A stretch of DNA of 34,589 bases from Acidobacteriota bacterium (GTDB taxonomy: Bacteria; Acidobacteriota; Terriglobia; Bryobacterales; Bryobacteraceae). The position numbers and the translations under genes are program-made. A model generated the notes under the pieces. It searched no databases. It was not told the origin of the DNA and saw only the letters and a program-made list of their open reading frames with translations. Below, piece by piece: positions 8,217 to 16,516 of this stretch. Within the stretch, counting starts at the first letter, position 1; every line of letters starts with the position of its first letter. The stretch covers positions 1 to 34,589 of the forward strand of contig JACQZR010000021.1 in NCBI GenBank assembly GCA_016213775.1, read 5' to 3'.

Positions 8217-8737
8217 ACCGAACGAAATCACAGGGTGAAATTGTGGCGAGACGCGCTGAGCTACTTGTCGAGCTCTTCCTCCAGGACATCGGTGCAACCT
8301 ACCATTCCGGACGAGGTGATGACTTTGGCTACGATTTCATCGCTGCGTTTCCGAATGCGCAGGGGGGGACGAATTTCAGCGCCGTGCAAGTAAAGGCAAC
8401 GGACCGCCCGATTGAGGGTTTCTTTGCATTGGACTCGAAGTGGTACAACCGCTTTGCTCATTCCAACATCCCTCTTCTGCTTCTCGTTGTCGATACCAAA
8501 CACAACCGCATGTTTCATGCATGGCTCGACGAGGACGTCCTCAAACTGAATCCTGGCAACCGGACAGTCCGCGTCCCGGTTGTCCCAATCGACGACACCG
8601 TAAGGGGCCAGATCCGCAAGCGGCTGTCGGGTAACCAGAGACCACCTCGCCGCCAGCGTTCAATATCTGGCCCTTCAAAGAAACCCACTCCTCCACAATC
8701 CCTGGTGCCTACCCTGGCGGAGACCGGCACAAACTAG
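8213..8737 (+). CDS. DUF4365-like protein, second of a tandem pair
   Basis: 174 residues. The ATG at 8213 overlaps the stop codon of the preceding gene. It has the same layout as its neighbour: QGEIVARRAELLVELFL near the start, GDDFGYDF (Asp41), then AVQVKAT (Gln59, Lys61). The two proteins are therefore diverged paralogues, or two subunits of one complex. The last 40 residues are Pro/Arg/Ser-rich and probably disordered. The second copy keeps the more canonical GYD...QVK motif. Together they form a two-gene operon flanked by an antitoxin-like gene and a respiratory operon. A restriction or other defence function is a guess based on the fold. Confidence 0.65.
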   Translation: MNRTKSQGEIVARRAELLVELFLQDIGATYHSGRGDDFGYDFIAAFPNAQGGTNFSAVQVKATDRPIEGFFALDSKWYNRFAHSNIPLLLLVVDTKHNRMFHAWLDEDVLKLNPGNRTVRVPVVPIDDTVRGQIRKRLSGNQRPPRRQRSISGPSKKPTPPQSLVPTLAETGTN

Positions 8738-8842
8738 TTTCCTGCACCCATCCCCTCCAGCCGGTTGCGCGGAATTGTTCAAGACGTCTGCTCCACTGAC
8801 CTCCCAACCCCGTGCATGATACAGTTTCAAGAACAGGATCAC

Positions 8843-9643
8843 ATGCGACTCTGCATCATCTTTCTGGGTATCGGCCTCGCCGCCCAACACGACGCCAGCA
8901 AAGAAGGCAAACCCAAGAACCCCGCCTTCGGAAACCCCGAAGCCATAGCCGCCGGCAAGAAACTCTACGCTAACTCCTGCGCCGCCTGCCACGGACCCAC
9001 CGGCCAGGGTGGACGTGGACCCAACCTCCGCCATCGCGGCGCATGGCATCCGCTGGAAGACGACGGCCTCTTCCGCATCATCGAAAAAGGCGTCCCCAGT
9101 TCCGACATGCCCGGCTCCAACCTCCCCGAATCCCAAATCTGGCAAACCGCCGCATTTGTTCGATCTCTCACCGCGCCAGCCATCGAAAGCACCACTATCC
9201 CCGGTGACCCGGCCGCCGGCGAATCCCTCTTCACCGGCAAAGCAGGCTGCGTCAATTGCCATCGCGTCTCCGGCCGCGGCGGAATGCTCGGCCCCGACCT
9301 CAGCAACATCGGCGCAATGAAGGCTCTCGAAGACATTCGCGAGTCCATCCTCGATCCCGACGCCGACGGCTTCCATCGCTACAAAGCCGTCACGGTCAGC
9401 ATGAAGAATGGAACCACCATCAAAGGCGTCGCCCGCAACCGCAACAACTACTCCATGCAGGTGCAGGACGCCAAAGGCGAACTCCATCTACTCAACATGC
9501 GCGACGTGAAAGAGGTCACCGTCTCCGAGCATTCCCCAATGCCGCGCAACTACGCCCAGCGCCTCTCCAAAGAAGAGCTCGATAACGTCATCGCCTACCT
9601 CGCCCGGCAAAGCGTCCGTCCCAGGGATGCCGCCAAAAAATAG
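8843..9643 (+). CDS. Dihaem c-type cytochrome, electron acceptor of the PQQ dehydrogenase
   Basis: 266 residues from the ATG at 8843, chosen because it opens a short signal peptide (MRLCIIFLGIGLAAQ). The frame is open further upstream but not signal-like. There are two haem c sites: CAACH (46-50) in the first domain and CVNCH (136-140) in the second. Met89 and Met233 are likely axial ligands. The segment after the second haem (about 160-225) has the GTTIKGVARN...LLNMRDVKEV pattern of the haem-binding domain common in Planctomycetes and Acidobacteria. The protein should be periplasmic. It ends 12 bases before the PQQ dehydrogenase start and almost certainly takes electrons from it toward the respiratory chain. 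Confidence 0.88.
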   Translation: MRLCIIFLGIGLAAQHDASKEGKPKNPAFGNPEAIAAGKKLYANSCAACHGPTGQGGRGPNLRHRGAWHPLEDDGLFRIIEKGVPSSDMPGSNLPESQIWQTAAFVRSLTAPAIESTTIPGDPAAGESLFTGKAGCVNCHRVSGRGGMLGPDLSNIGAMKALEDIRESILDPDADGFHRYKAVTVSMKNGTTIKGVARNRNNYSMQVQDAKGELHLLNMRDVKEVTVSEHSPMPRNYAQRLSKEELDNVIAYLARQSVRPRDAAKK

Positions 9644-9655
9644 GGAGCAAGATTC

Positions 9656-11260
9656 ATGAAGCACCTGCTGATCCTCACCGCCGCCGCTACCCTGTTGCCG
9701 GCTCAAGTCACCTACGAAGACATCCTCAAAGGACCCGGCGCAAACTGGCTCACCTACGCCGGCGATTATCAAGGCAAGCGCCACAGTTCGCTCACCCAGA
9801 TCACCGCCGCCAACGCCGGCTCACTCGCCCCCCAATGGGTCTACCACGTCCCCAAGGCCAACGGGCTCCGCACCAACCCGCTGGTCTACAACGGCGTGAT
9901 GTACGTCACCGCCACTAACGAAGTGCGCGCTCTCGACGCCCGCACCGGACGCCTCATCTGGGAATTCAAGGATTCGCGCGCCAAGCTCGAACGCGTCAAC
10001 CGCGGCGCAGCCATCCTCGGCGACCGCATCTTCTTTGTCACCTCCGACGTCCACCTCGTCGCCCTCGATCGCCGCAACGGCGCGGTCCTCTGGCAGAAGC
10101 AGTACGGACGCACGGAAGATGGACTCTACTCCACAGCCGCTCCCGTCGCCATCAAGGACCGCGTCATCGTTGGCGTTGGCGGCGGCGACAGCGGCATGCG
10201 CGGCTACGTCACGGCCTTCTCCGCATCCACCGGCGAAGAACTCTGGCGTCGCTACACCATCCCGGCCAAAGGCGAGCCCGGCGCCGAAAGCTGGGGCAAG
10301 TACATCGAATACGGTGGTGGCGGAACGTGGTCCAGCGGAACCTACGATCCCGAGTTGAACCTCCTCTACTGGCCCACCGGTAACCCCTGGCCCGATTTCT
10401 ATGGCGGCGACCGTCAGGGCGACAACCTCTACACCTGCTCCCTCCTCGCCCTCGACCTCAACACCGGCAAGATGAAATGGTATTTCCAGTTCACGCCCCA
10501 CGACACTCACGATTGGGACGCGCAAGCCTGGCCGGTGCTCGCCGACATCCCCTGGAACGGCCAGACCCGCAAAGTGGTGATGCACGCCAATCGCAACGGC
10601 TTCTTTTACGTGCTCGACCGTGTTACCGGCGAATACCTCCGCGCCACCAAACTCGTCGACAAGCTCGATTGGGCTACCGGCATCGACGCCAAAGGCCGTC
10701 CGATCCTCGTACCCGGCAAGGACCCGACCCCCAACGGCAACCGCGCCTGCCCTGGCGTCCGTGGCGCAACGAACTGGATGTCGCCCTCCTACAACCCTTC
10801 CACCGGACTCCTCCACGTCGTCACCCTCGAACAGTGTGACATCTTCACCAGTTCCGCCAAGGAGCCCGAGCCCAAGAAGAACTTCGCAGGCGGCGGCGCG
10901 GGACCCAAGCCCGTCGAACTCGGCCAGTTCTTTCTCCGCGCCCTCGACCCCAAGACCGGCAATCGCGTTTGGGAATACCCGATGACTGGGCCCGCCGAAT
11001 CCTGGGCAGGCACTGTCTCTACGGCCGGCGGCGTTGTTTTCTTTGGCGATGACGATGGCCAACTCGTCGCCGTCGACGCCAGGACCGGCAAGCACCTCTG
11101 GCACTTCCAGATGGGCGAAGGGCAAAACGCCTCCCCCATCACCTATTCCGTTGATGGCAAACAGTACGTCGCCATTGCTTCCGCAACAGCCATCTTTTCT
11201 TTCGGTCTCCACGAGCCCGTGCAACCGGTAGACGTGCCCGCGATAAAGAGTGTACGGTAG
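9656..11260 (+). CDS. Pyrroloquinoline quinone-dependent dehydrogenase, lanthanide-type signature
   Basis: 534 residues with a signal peptide ending near LLPAQ. The chain is an eight-bladed propeller with repeated ALD.RTG..W motifs (for example 91-102 and 470-482) typical of type I quinoprotein alcohol dehydrogenases. It oxidises a primary alcohol or aldehyde in the periplasm and passes electrons to a cytochrome c, here the upstream dihaem protein. Around the catalytic aspartate the sequence is TPHDTHDWDAQ: Asp286 aligns with the catalytic base and Asp288 with the extra aspartate of XoxF/ExaF-type, lanthanide-using enzymes. The adjacent-cysteine ring of methanol dehydrogenases is replaced by KL (110-111) before ERVNRG. 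The substrate is unknown. AGGGAGCAAG precedes the ATG. Confidence 0.87.
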   Translation: MKHLLILTAAATLLPAQVTYEDILKGPGANWLTYAGDYQGKRHSSLTQITAANAGSLAPQWVYHVPKANGLRTNPLVYNGVMYVTATNEVRALDARTGRLIWEFKDSRAKLERVNRGAAILGDRIFFVTSDVHLVALDRRNGAVLWQKQYGRTEDGLYSTAAPVAIKDRVIVGVGGGDSGMRGYVTAFSASTGEELWRRYTIPAKGEPGAESWGKYIEYGGGGTWSSGTYDPELNLLYWPTGNPWPDFYGGDRQGDNLYTCSLLALDLNTGKMKWYFQFTPHDTHDWDAQAWPVLADIPWNGQTRKVVMHANRNGFFYVLDRVTGEYLRATKLVDKLDWATGIDAKGRPILVPGKDPTPNGNRACPGVRGATNWMSPSYNPSTGLLHVVTLEQCDIFTSSAKEPEPKKNFAGGGAGPKPVELGQFFLRALDPKTGNRVWEYPMTGPAESWAGTVSTAGGVVFFGDDDGQLVAVDARTGKHLWHFQMGEGQNASPITYSVDGKQYVAIASATAIFSFGLHEPVQPVDVPAIKSVR

Positions 11261-11269
11261 ACGAGGACC

Positions 11270-11944
11270 ATGTCTGACGCAAACTTTCTTGAATACCTGA
11301 AGACCGTCGATACACCGACACTCTGCAACGCTATCGAACTCCTCGGCGTCCGCAAACACCACGAAGGCTTCACTCCGCTCCAGTTGCGCTGTCTCTTCCC
11401 CGAACTCGGCCGTATGGCCGGCTACGCGGTCACCGCGCAAGTGGAATCCATGACCCAGATGGAACCGCGCGACAACCGCCTCTTCCTCGACCTCTATTCA
11501 CTGCTTGATAACAGTCCAAAGCCCGGCGTCATCGTGTTGCAGGAAATCGGAGGCCACGGCGATTACGCCGCCCACGCCGGTGAGGTGATGACCACGATCT
11601 TCCATCGACTTGGCGCAATCGGAATGGTGAGCGATTGCGGCGTCCGCGACATCCCTGAAGTCCGCCGCCTCGGCTTCCAGTACTTCGCCCGCGGAACCGT
11701 AGCCAGCCATGCCAACTACCGCATCGCACGAGTCGGCGTGCCTGTACAAATCATGGGTCTGGTAATCAAAACCGGCGACCTCCTCCACGGAGACGAAAAC
11801 GGTCTCGCCCTGATACCCGAAGAAAAGCGCGATCTGATCCCCGAAATGGTGGATAAAATCCGAACCCGCGAAGGCAAACTCCTGGAGTTTGTCCGCAGCG
11901 ACGCCTTCACCCTGGAAGGTCTCCGCAGCCACATCCTGGAATAA
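11270..11944 (+). CDS. RraA family protein (4-hydroxy-4-methyl-2-oxoglutarate aldolase-like)
   Basis: 224 residues starting 9 bases after the dehydrogenase, with AGGA just before the ATG. It shows SDCGVRDIPEVR (Arg126, Asp127), the substrate and metal-binding motif of the RraA/HMG-aldolase family, and GDLLHGDENG followed by LIP, the second conserved loop. Members include class II aldolases of 4-hydroxy-4-methyl-2-oxoglutarate, oxaloacetate decarboxylases, and the RNase E regulator RraA. Keeping the Arg-Asp pair favours an enzyme over the RNase E inhibitor. It may act on a product of the alcohol oxidation encoded upstream, or be unrelated. It is cytoplasmic. A dispersed hairpin repeat follows the stop codon within 10 bases. 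Confidence 0.83.
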   Translation: MSDANFLEYLKTVDTPTLCNAIELLGVRKHHEGFTPLQLRCLFPELGRMAGYAVTAQVESMTQMEPRDNRLFLDLYSLLDNSPKPGVIVLQEIGGHGDYAAHAGEVMTTIFHRLGAIGMVSDCGVRDIPEVRRLGFQYFARGTVASHANYRIARVGVPVQIMGLVIKTGDLLHGDENGLALIPEEKRDLIPEMVDKIRTREGKLLEFVRSDAFTLEGLRSHILE

Positions 11945-11952
11945 CTCTCAGG

Positions 11953-11996
11953 TGGGGCGGCCAATCCTGGCCGCGGCTGGCCTTTCCAGGCCAGCC
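11953..11996. repeat. 44-bp dispersed hairpin repeat, copy 1
   Basis: Identical to copy 2 (15274-15317), with one difference from copy 3 (20508-20551). It contains two adjacent stem-loops: GGCC-AATCCT-GGCC and GCTGGCC-TTTCCA-GGCCAGC. It lies between the convergent RraA and TPR genes and could also act as a transcription barrier. Confidence 0.85.
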
Positions 11997-12008
11997 AAAT
12001 TCCGCCAC

Positions 12009-12914
12009 TCACCGGATCACATCTAATATCCCGGCCGCCCGGGCCTGCATCATCGCCGCATCCATCATCTTGCCGGCCCGCGCCAGCATCCCCGCATGAC
12101 TCTCCAACGCCCGTCCAAACTCCACATGTCGCGACCCCACTTGGTCCACAATCAACTGGCAACTCAGCTTATACAAACTCCCCGCTGCCTCAAATTGATC
12201 CTGATCATCGTGGAGCTTCGCCAGTTCCAACAGCGCCTGCCACAACAGCGGATGTTTCCGTCTCTCAAACGTATCCCGCGCCCCCTTGATCAGCGGTAGT
12301 GCGATCGTGAAGTTCTTCTTCGCCCGCAGAATCCCGCCCAACACCAACTGGCATTGCGCCCGCTCCAACGCATCCGGCTGGTGTGCCTCACACTGCCTCA
12401 CCGCCCGCCGGGCGTAGCTCTCGGCGCTATCCAGATCGCCTTTCGCCATCATCGCCGACGCACAATTGCACAGCAACCGCCACGTGTTGCTGGTGCGCTC
12501 GGATTCCGGGATGCGCTCCCACAAATCCATCGCTTTCTGCAACGCCTCAATCGCCGCATCCGGATGCCCGGCGTCGTTCTCGCAATTTCCAAGCTCCATA
12601 TACGACAGGGCCTCATTGGTCCGGTCCTGCGCCTTCGAGTAGAGCCTCGCTGCCTGCCCCAAATGCCGCGCTGCCTTCGCTAACCGGCAGCGCTCATAAT
12701 CCAGCAGCCCGTTCTCGTACGCCACCCGTGCCCGGTGCAATATCCGTTTCCTCCGCGATCCCCAGAAGAGACAAGCCAGCAGGACACAAGCGATGCCAAG
12801 CGAAACCCACCCTTCCGCACGAATATCCGGATCACGAAAGAAGACGAGAAGCACACCGCCAAGCGCAGCGCCTAAAGCCGCTGTTATGGCGGCGAGGATG
12901 CGTACAAAAGCCAT
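12009..12914 (-). CDS. Membrane-anchored tetratricopeptide repeat protein
   Basis: 301 residues from the ATG at 12914, chosen because the protein then opens with two hydrophobic segments (about 5-26 and 36-52). The longer open frame upstream is not protein-like. From about residue 60 it is all-helical with TPR-like units, for example LSYMELGNCENDAGHPDAAI and LWQALLELAKLHDDQDQFEA. TPRs bind other proteins. Nothing shows an enzymatic domain. An SD-like AGAAGAG precedes the start. The gene is divergent from the OlsF-like gene about 100 bases away and convergent with the RraA gene. Its partner and function are unknown. Confidence 0.72.
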   Translation of the reverse strand: MAFVRILAAITAALGAALGGVLLVFFRDPDIRAEGWVSLGIACVLLACLFWGSRRKRILHRARVAYENGLLDYERCRLAKAARHLGQAARLYSKAQDRTNEALSYMELGNCENDAGHPDAAIEALQKAMDLWERIPESERTSNTWRLLCNCASAMMAKGDLDSAESYARRAVRQCEAHQPDALERAQCQLVLGGILRAKKNFTIALPLIKGARDTFERRKHPLLWQALLELAKLHDDQDQFEAAGSLYKLSCQLIVDQVGSRHVEFGRALESHAGMLARAGKMMDAAMMQARAAGILDVIR

Positions 12915-13014
12915 TGCTCTTCTATCGGTCCCCCCGCGCGTTCCCAACATAGAGAGATCCCCCCAAGGACAATTTCGGGAATTATCTGACTCGGACATGG
13001 GATGTAGGTACCAA

Positions 13015-14775
13015 ATGGAGCCAAACCCGCTACTATCGATCCCCAACGGCATGCTTCCGGTCACCCGTCTCTTTGGACTCCACCAGGCCCGGCATCTATA
13101 CGAAACACTCGTGAACGCTCCTGCCGCTCCCATCGCCTCAAAGGCAGTGGATGCCCTCCAAATTCGCATCCATGCCACCGAATCGGACCTAAAACGAATC
13201 CCGGCAGATGGCGCAGTCGTCGCCCTTAGCAATCACCCCACAGGAATCCTCGATGGCATCGTCTTGCTCCATATCCTCCGGCAAAGGCGCCCCGACGTCA
13301 AGGTGCTCGCCAACTCCCGTCTGTCTGCTATTCCGGAACTCCGCGATATCGTCATCCCCGTCGACCCCGGCGTTGGCGCATCCGGCGAAAGCCGTTCCGG
13401 CATGCGGTCTGCGCTCCAACATCTCGATCGCGGTGGACTGCTGCTAGTCTTCCCCGCCGGCGAGGTCGCCCACATCGACTGGCTTCACTGGACTCCGCGT
13501 GAATCCCCCTGGAATCCCCAGATTGCGCGTCTCATCCACCTTGCCGCGCGCCGCCTCGGAAGCCTCAATATCCTTCCTTTGCATATCACCGGCTCCAACA
13601 GTCCCCTTTTCCACGGAGCAGGGCTGGTGCATCCCATCCTGCGCACCGCCCTTCTGATTCGCGAGCTTCTCAACAAACGCGGAGTCACCGTCGAAGTTTG
13701 CACCGGAAACCCGATCTCCGCCGCCGTGCTCGAACCCCTGGAAACCGACGCAGCCCGCATCGCCTACCTCCGCGAACGCACTGACCTCCTGGGCCGCCGC
13801 CAGTCGCTGAAGCAAAACACCACTGCGCCTCTCGCCACCCGCCATCGCCGCGCAACGCAGCCCATCGCACACGAGCAGGACACTGCCAAAATGGCCGCCG
13901 AAATCGCCGCGCTTCCTCCGTCGCAACGGCTCACCAGCTCAACCGATCTTCATGTTTACCTCGCCACCGCGCAACAAACTCCCACCGTCCTCGCGGAAAT
14001 CGGACGCCTCCGCGAGATCACCTTCCGCGCCGCGGGCGAAGGCACCGGAAAGAACTCCGACCTCGATTCCTTCGACCTCCATTACCATCACCTTTTCCTG
14101 TGGAACGAAACCAAACGCGAAGTCGTCGGCGCCTACCGCCTCGCCGCCACCGATGAGGTTCTCCCGCGCAAAGGTATCGACGGCCTCTACACGTCCACCC
14201 TCTTCCGCTACGACGAAACGTTCCTCCGCCGCATGGGACCCGCCATCGAACTCGGCCGTTCCTGGATTCGATCTGAATACCAACGTTCCTTCTCCTCGCT
14301 GCTGCTCCTTTGGAAGGGGATCGGCAAATACATCGCCGCTCATCCGGAACACAAAGTCCTCTTCGGGCCCGTCAGCATCAGCAATCGCTACCAACCCATT
14401 TCGCAGCAGCTCATGATCTCCTTCCTGGAAAAACACGCATGGCTGGAAGAATGGTCCCAACTCGTCCGCACGCGCAATCCCTTCCGCAAACGCGCCGCCG
14501 AACCAGGTCCGCAGCTTTGGCGTGCCTGCGACGCCATCGATCATCTCGCCGACCTCGTCAGTGACGTAGAGCCGAACGGCGAAGGCGTACCCGTGCTTCT
14601 CCGCCAATACCTCAAGCTCGGAGGAAGATTGCTCGCATTCAACGTCGACCCGGAATTTTCCAACGTCGTTGATGGATTAATAGTCGTGGACCTGATGCGC
14701 ACGGAACCCAAACTCCTGGAACGCTACCTTGGAAAATCCGAAGCGCAAACATTTCTGAGGAGAAACGTTCAATGA
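13015..14775 (+). CDS. Bifunctional OlsF-like acyltransferase (PlsC domain plus OlsB/GNAT domain)
   Basis: 586 residues from the ATG at 13015, which has TAGG about 9 bases upstream. An ATG 18 bases earlier is possible. Residues about 45-240 form a lysophospholipid acyltransferase domain: SNHPTGILDG (His74, Asp80) and VFPAGEVAH (Pro147, Glu150). The His-Asp spacing is one residue longer than the usual HX4D, as in related putative-haemolysin acyltransferases. Residues about 300-480 form an OlsB/haemolysin-like N-acyltransferase domain, with VVGAYRLAAT, ELGRSWI and LLLLWKGIGKYI. This fusion matches OlsF, which makes ornithine lipid by N- then O-acylation. Acylation of another amino acid is equally possible. 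Its stop overlaps the DoxX-like start (ATGA). Confidence 0.75.
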   Translation: MEPNPLLSIPNGMLPVTRLFGLHQARHLYETLVNAPAAPIASKAVDALQIRIHATESDLKRIPADGAVVALSNHPTGILDGIVLLHILRQRRPDVKVLANSRLSAIPELRDIVIPVDPGVGASGESRSGMRSALQHLDRGGLLLVFPAGEVAHIDWLHWTPRESPWNPQIARLIHLAARRLGSLNILPLHITGSNSPLFHGAGLVHPILRTALLIRELLNKRGVTVEVCTGNPISAAVLEPLETDAARIAYLRERTDLLGRRQSLKQNTTAPLATRHRRATQPIAHEQDTAKMAAEIAALPPSQRLTSSTDLHVYLATAQQTPTVLAEIGRLREITFRAAGEGTGKNSDLDSFDLHYHHLFLWNETKREVVGAYRLAATDEVLPRKGIDGLYTSTLFRYDETFLRRMGPAIELGRSWIRSEYQRSFSSLLLLWKGIGKYIAAHPEHKVLFGPVSISNRYQPISQQLMISFLEKHAWLEEWSQLVRTRNPFRKRAAEPGPQLWRACDAIDHLADLVSDVEPNGEGVPVLLRQYLKLGGRLLAFNVDPEFSNVVDGLIVVDLMRTEPKLLERYLGKSEAQTFLRRNVQ

Positions 14776-15215
14776 CCAAGCCAATGATCTACGTGAGCTG
14801 GGCCCTGCGCATCATCACCGCCGTGATACTGCTCCAGACCCTGTTCTTCAAATTCACCGCTGCGCGTGAGTCGGTATATATCTTCACTACCGTAGGCATG
14901 GAACCCTGGGGCCGCATCGGCAGTGGGATCGCCGAACTGATCGCCGCCGCGCTTCTGCTCTACCCGCGCACCGTTCCACTCGGCGCACTCCTCTCCCTCG
15001 GGGTGATCAGCGGAGCCATCTTTTTCCACCTCACTAAACTCGGCATCGCCCTCACTGCGGTCGACGATCACGGCGAGCTATTCGCCCTGGCCCTCGTGGT
15101 ATTCTTCTGCTCCGCCGCGACACTGGTCCTTCACCGGGCCGACGTTGTTGGTGCAGGGCGGCTAATCCTGCCCGCGCACCTTCTTCGCATCTCGTCGTCA
15201 TCGGCGCAAGAATAG
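14772..15215 (+). CDS. DoxX-like small membrane protein
   Basis: 147 residues with four hydrophobic segments, roughly 5-27, 46-66, 72-92 and 98-120. The first helix ends in LLQTLFFKFT, and GIAELIAAALLLYP opens the second region, as in DoxX-like quinone-interacting membrane proteins. The start codon overlaps the stop of the OlsF-like gene (ATGA), so translation is coupled. A membrane or redox role beside lipid synthesis is plausible but unproven. The last 25 residues look non-native and run toward the repeat cluster. Confidence 0.7.
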   Translation: MTKPMIYVSWALRIITAVILLQTLFFKFTAARESVYIFTTVGMEPWGRIGSGIAELIAAALLLYPRTVPLGALLSLGVISGAIFFHLTKLGIALTAVDDHGELFALALVVFFCSAATLVLHRADVVGAGRLILPAHLLRISSSSAQE

Positions 15216-15226
15216 ACTCCCAGGCT

Positions 15227-15340
15227 GCCGAGACTCATCTCGGCGACTGGAGTTTGGACATTCAGCCGTCTTGTGGGGCGGCCAATCCTGGCCGCGGCTG
15301 GCCTTTCCAGGCCAGCCATGCGCCGAGACTCATCTCGGCG
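15227..15340. repeat. Hairpin repeat cluster with 44-bp repeat copy 2
   Basis: The 44-bp repeat occupies 15274-15317. It is flanked on both sides by the same small hairpin, GCCGAGA-CTCA-TCTCGGC, at 15227-15244 and at 15321-15340, where the stem extends to 8 bp. The cluster fills the gap between the DoxX-like gene and the glycosyltransferase operon. Confidence 0.85.
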
Positions 15341-15388
15341 CTTCTTCCGGCTAGACGGCCGCGCAGGTCACTGTGAAGTTATTTTTGC

Positions 15389-16516
15389 GTGGACCCTTAC
15401 AGAGCCGCGACCCTAAGGGAGACGGTTTCCGCGAGAATCCACCCCGGTCCCACACCCTCTTGGCGTACAATCAAGGGATTGCCGGTTCCGAGCGCGATCG
15501 TTGTCATTCCTACGTTGGAGTCAGGAAAGGTTCTGAAGGCTTGTCTCGCCAGCCTTTCCCTTCAAACCAGGCGTGATTTCGCAATCATCATCGTCGATAA
15601 CGGTGGGCAGGGGCGTGCGAGGCCCCTGGTGAACAAATTCCTTTCAAGCAATCCGCGAGCACCAGACACACGAGTGATCGACAACGAACGAAACGCCGGT
15701 TACGGCGAAGCGGTGAATCAGGCGTGGCGCGCTGTCGACGCCCCGTTTGTTGCTGTGCTCAACGATGACACCACCGTCGCCCCCGAATGGCTCGATGCGC
15801 TTCTGCGCGCTGCCGCCTCCGACGAGCAGACCGGAATGTGCGCCTGTCGTGTGATCCTCTCCGAGGAGGGGACTCTCGATTCCGCGGGCATGCTGCTCGC
15901 CTCCGATGGCAGCAGCAAACAACGCGGCCACGGCTCACGCCCCGAACAATGGGACGAAAGCGGCGACTGTCTCCTCCCCAGCGGATCGGCTGCTCTCTAC
16001 CGCCGTGAGCTTCTGGAACAAACTGGAGGTTTCGACCCGAAATTCTTTCTTTACTGCGAAGACACCGACCTCGGCCTGCGCGCCATCTGGGCGGGCTGGC
16101 ACTGCCGTTACGTCGCGCAAGCCCGCGTCTGGCACCATTACTCCCGCACCGCTGGCCGGGTCTCGCCCCTCAAAGCCTTCTACGTCGAGCGCAATCGCTG
16201 GCTGGTTGTCGCCAAGAATTTCCCGCTCGGCATGGCGCTACGCACGCCCTTCGCGACCATCGCCCGCTACTTCCACCACTTGCTCTCCATCGGCCGGCAT
16301 CAGGGCAGCGCTGCGTCAGATTATGTCAAGCAGGGAAACTCATTTCTGAGTCTCGTGTTCATTCCTCTTCGCGCGTTGTTCTCCTTCCTGGCGCTGCTCC
16401 CCTATGCGCTGCGGGAGAGAAAAGGAATCCTCTCGTCCGCTCGGATCCCACCCGAAGAATTCGAGTCCCGGTGCCGCCAACACTCCATCTCGCTGAAAGA
16501 GGTTGCTCAACTTTGA
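15389..16516 (+). CDS. Glycosyltransferase family 2 (rhamnosyltransferase-like)
   Basis: 375 residues. A GT-A fold begins at about residue 35 with SAIVVIPTLESG. The DxD-type metal site is LNDDTT (Asp126-Asp127) and the acceptor-base region is YCEDTDLGLR (Glu224-Asp225), a layout typical of rhamnosyltransferase-like GT2 enzymes. The C-terminal part (about 325-352) is hydrophobic and probably membrane-associated. The start is GTG and uncertain: the first 30 residues are not typical of the family, and a TTG just before the fold is an alternative. This is the first gene of a tight operon (15389-20476) of glycan-assembly enzymes, and its stop overlaps the next start. The donor sugar cannot be predicted. 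Confidence 0.85.
   Translation: MDPYRAATLRETVSARIHPGPTPSWRTIKGLPVPSAIVVIPTLESGKVLKACLASLSLQTRRDFAIIIVDNGGQGRARPLVNKFLSSNPRAPDTRVIDNERNAGYGEAVNQAWRAVDAPFVAVLNDDTTVAPEWLDALLRAAASDEQTGMCACRVILSEEGTLDSAGMLLASDGSSKQRGHGSRPEQWDESGDCLLPSGSAALYRRELLEQTGGFDPKFFLYCEDTDLGLRAIWAGWHCRYVAQARVWHHYSRTAGRVSPLKAFYVERNRWLVVAKNFPLGMALRTPFATIARYFHHLLSIGRHQGSAASDYVKQGNSFLSLVFIPLRALFSFLALLPYALRERKGILSSARIPPEEFESRCRQHSISLKEVAQL

Noticed and set aside
9821-11440. 539-codon open frame on the minus strand opposite the PQQ dehydrogenase
   Set aside because: It mirrors a well-supported gene in GC-rich DNA, has low-complexity Gly/Val/Glu-rich sequence and no family motif.
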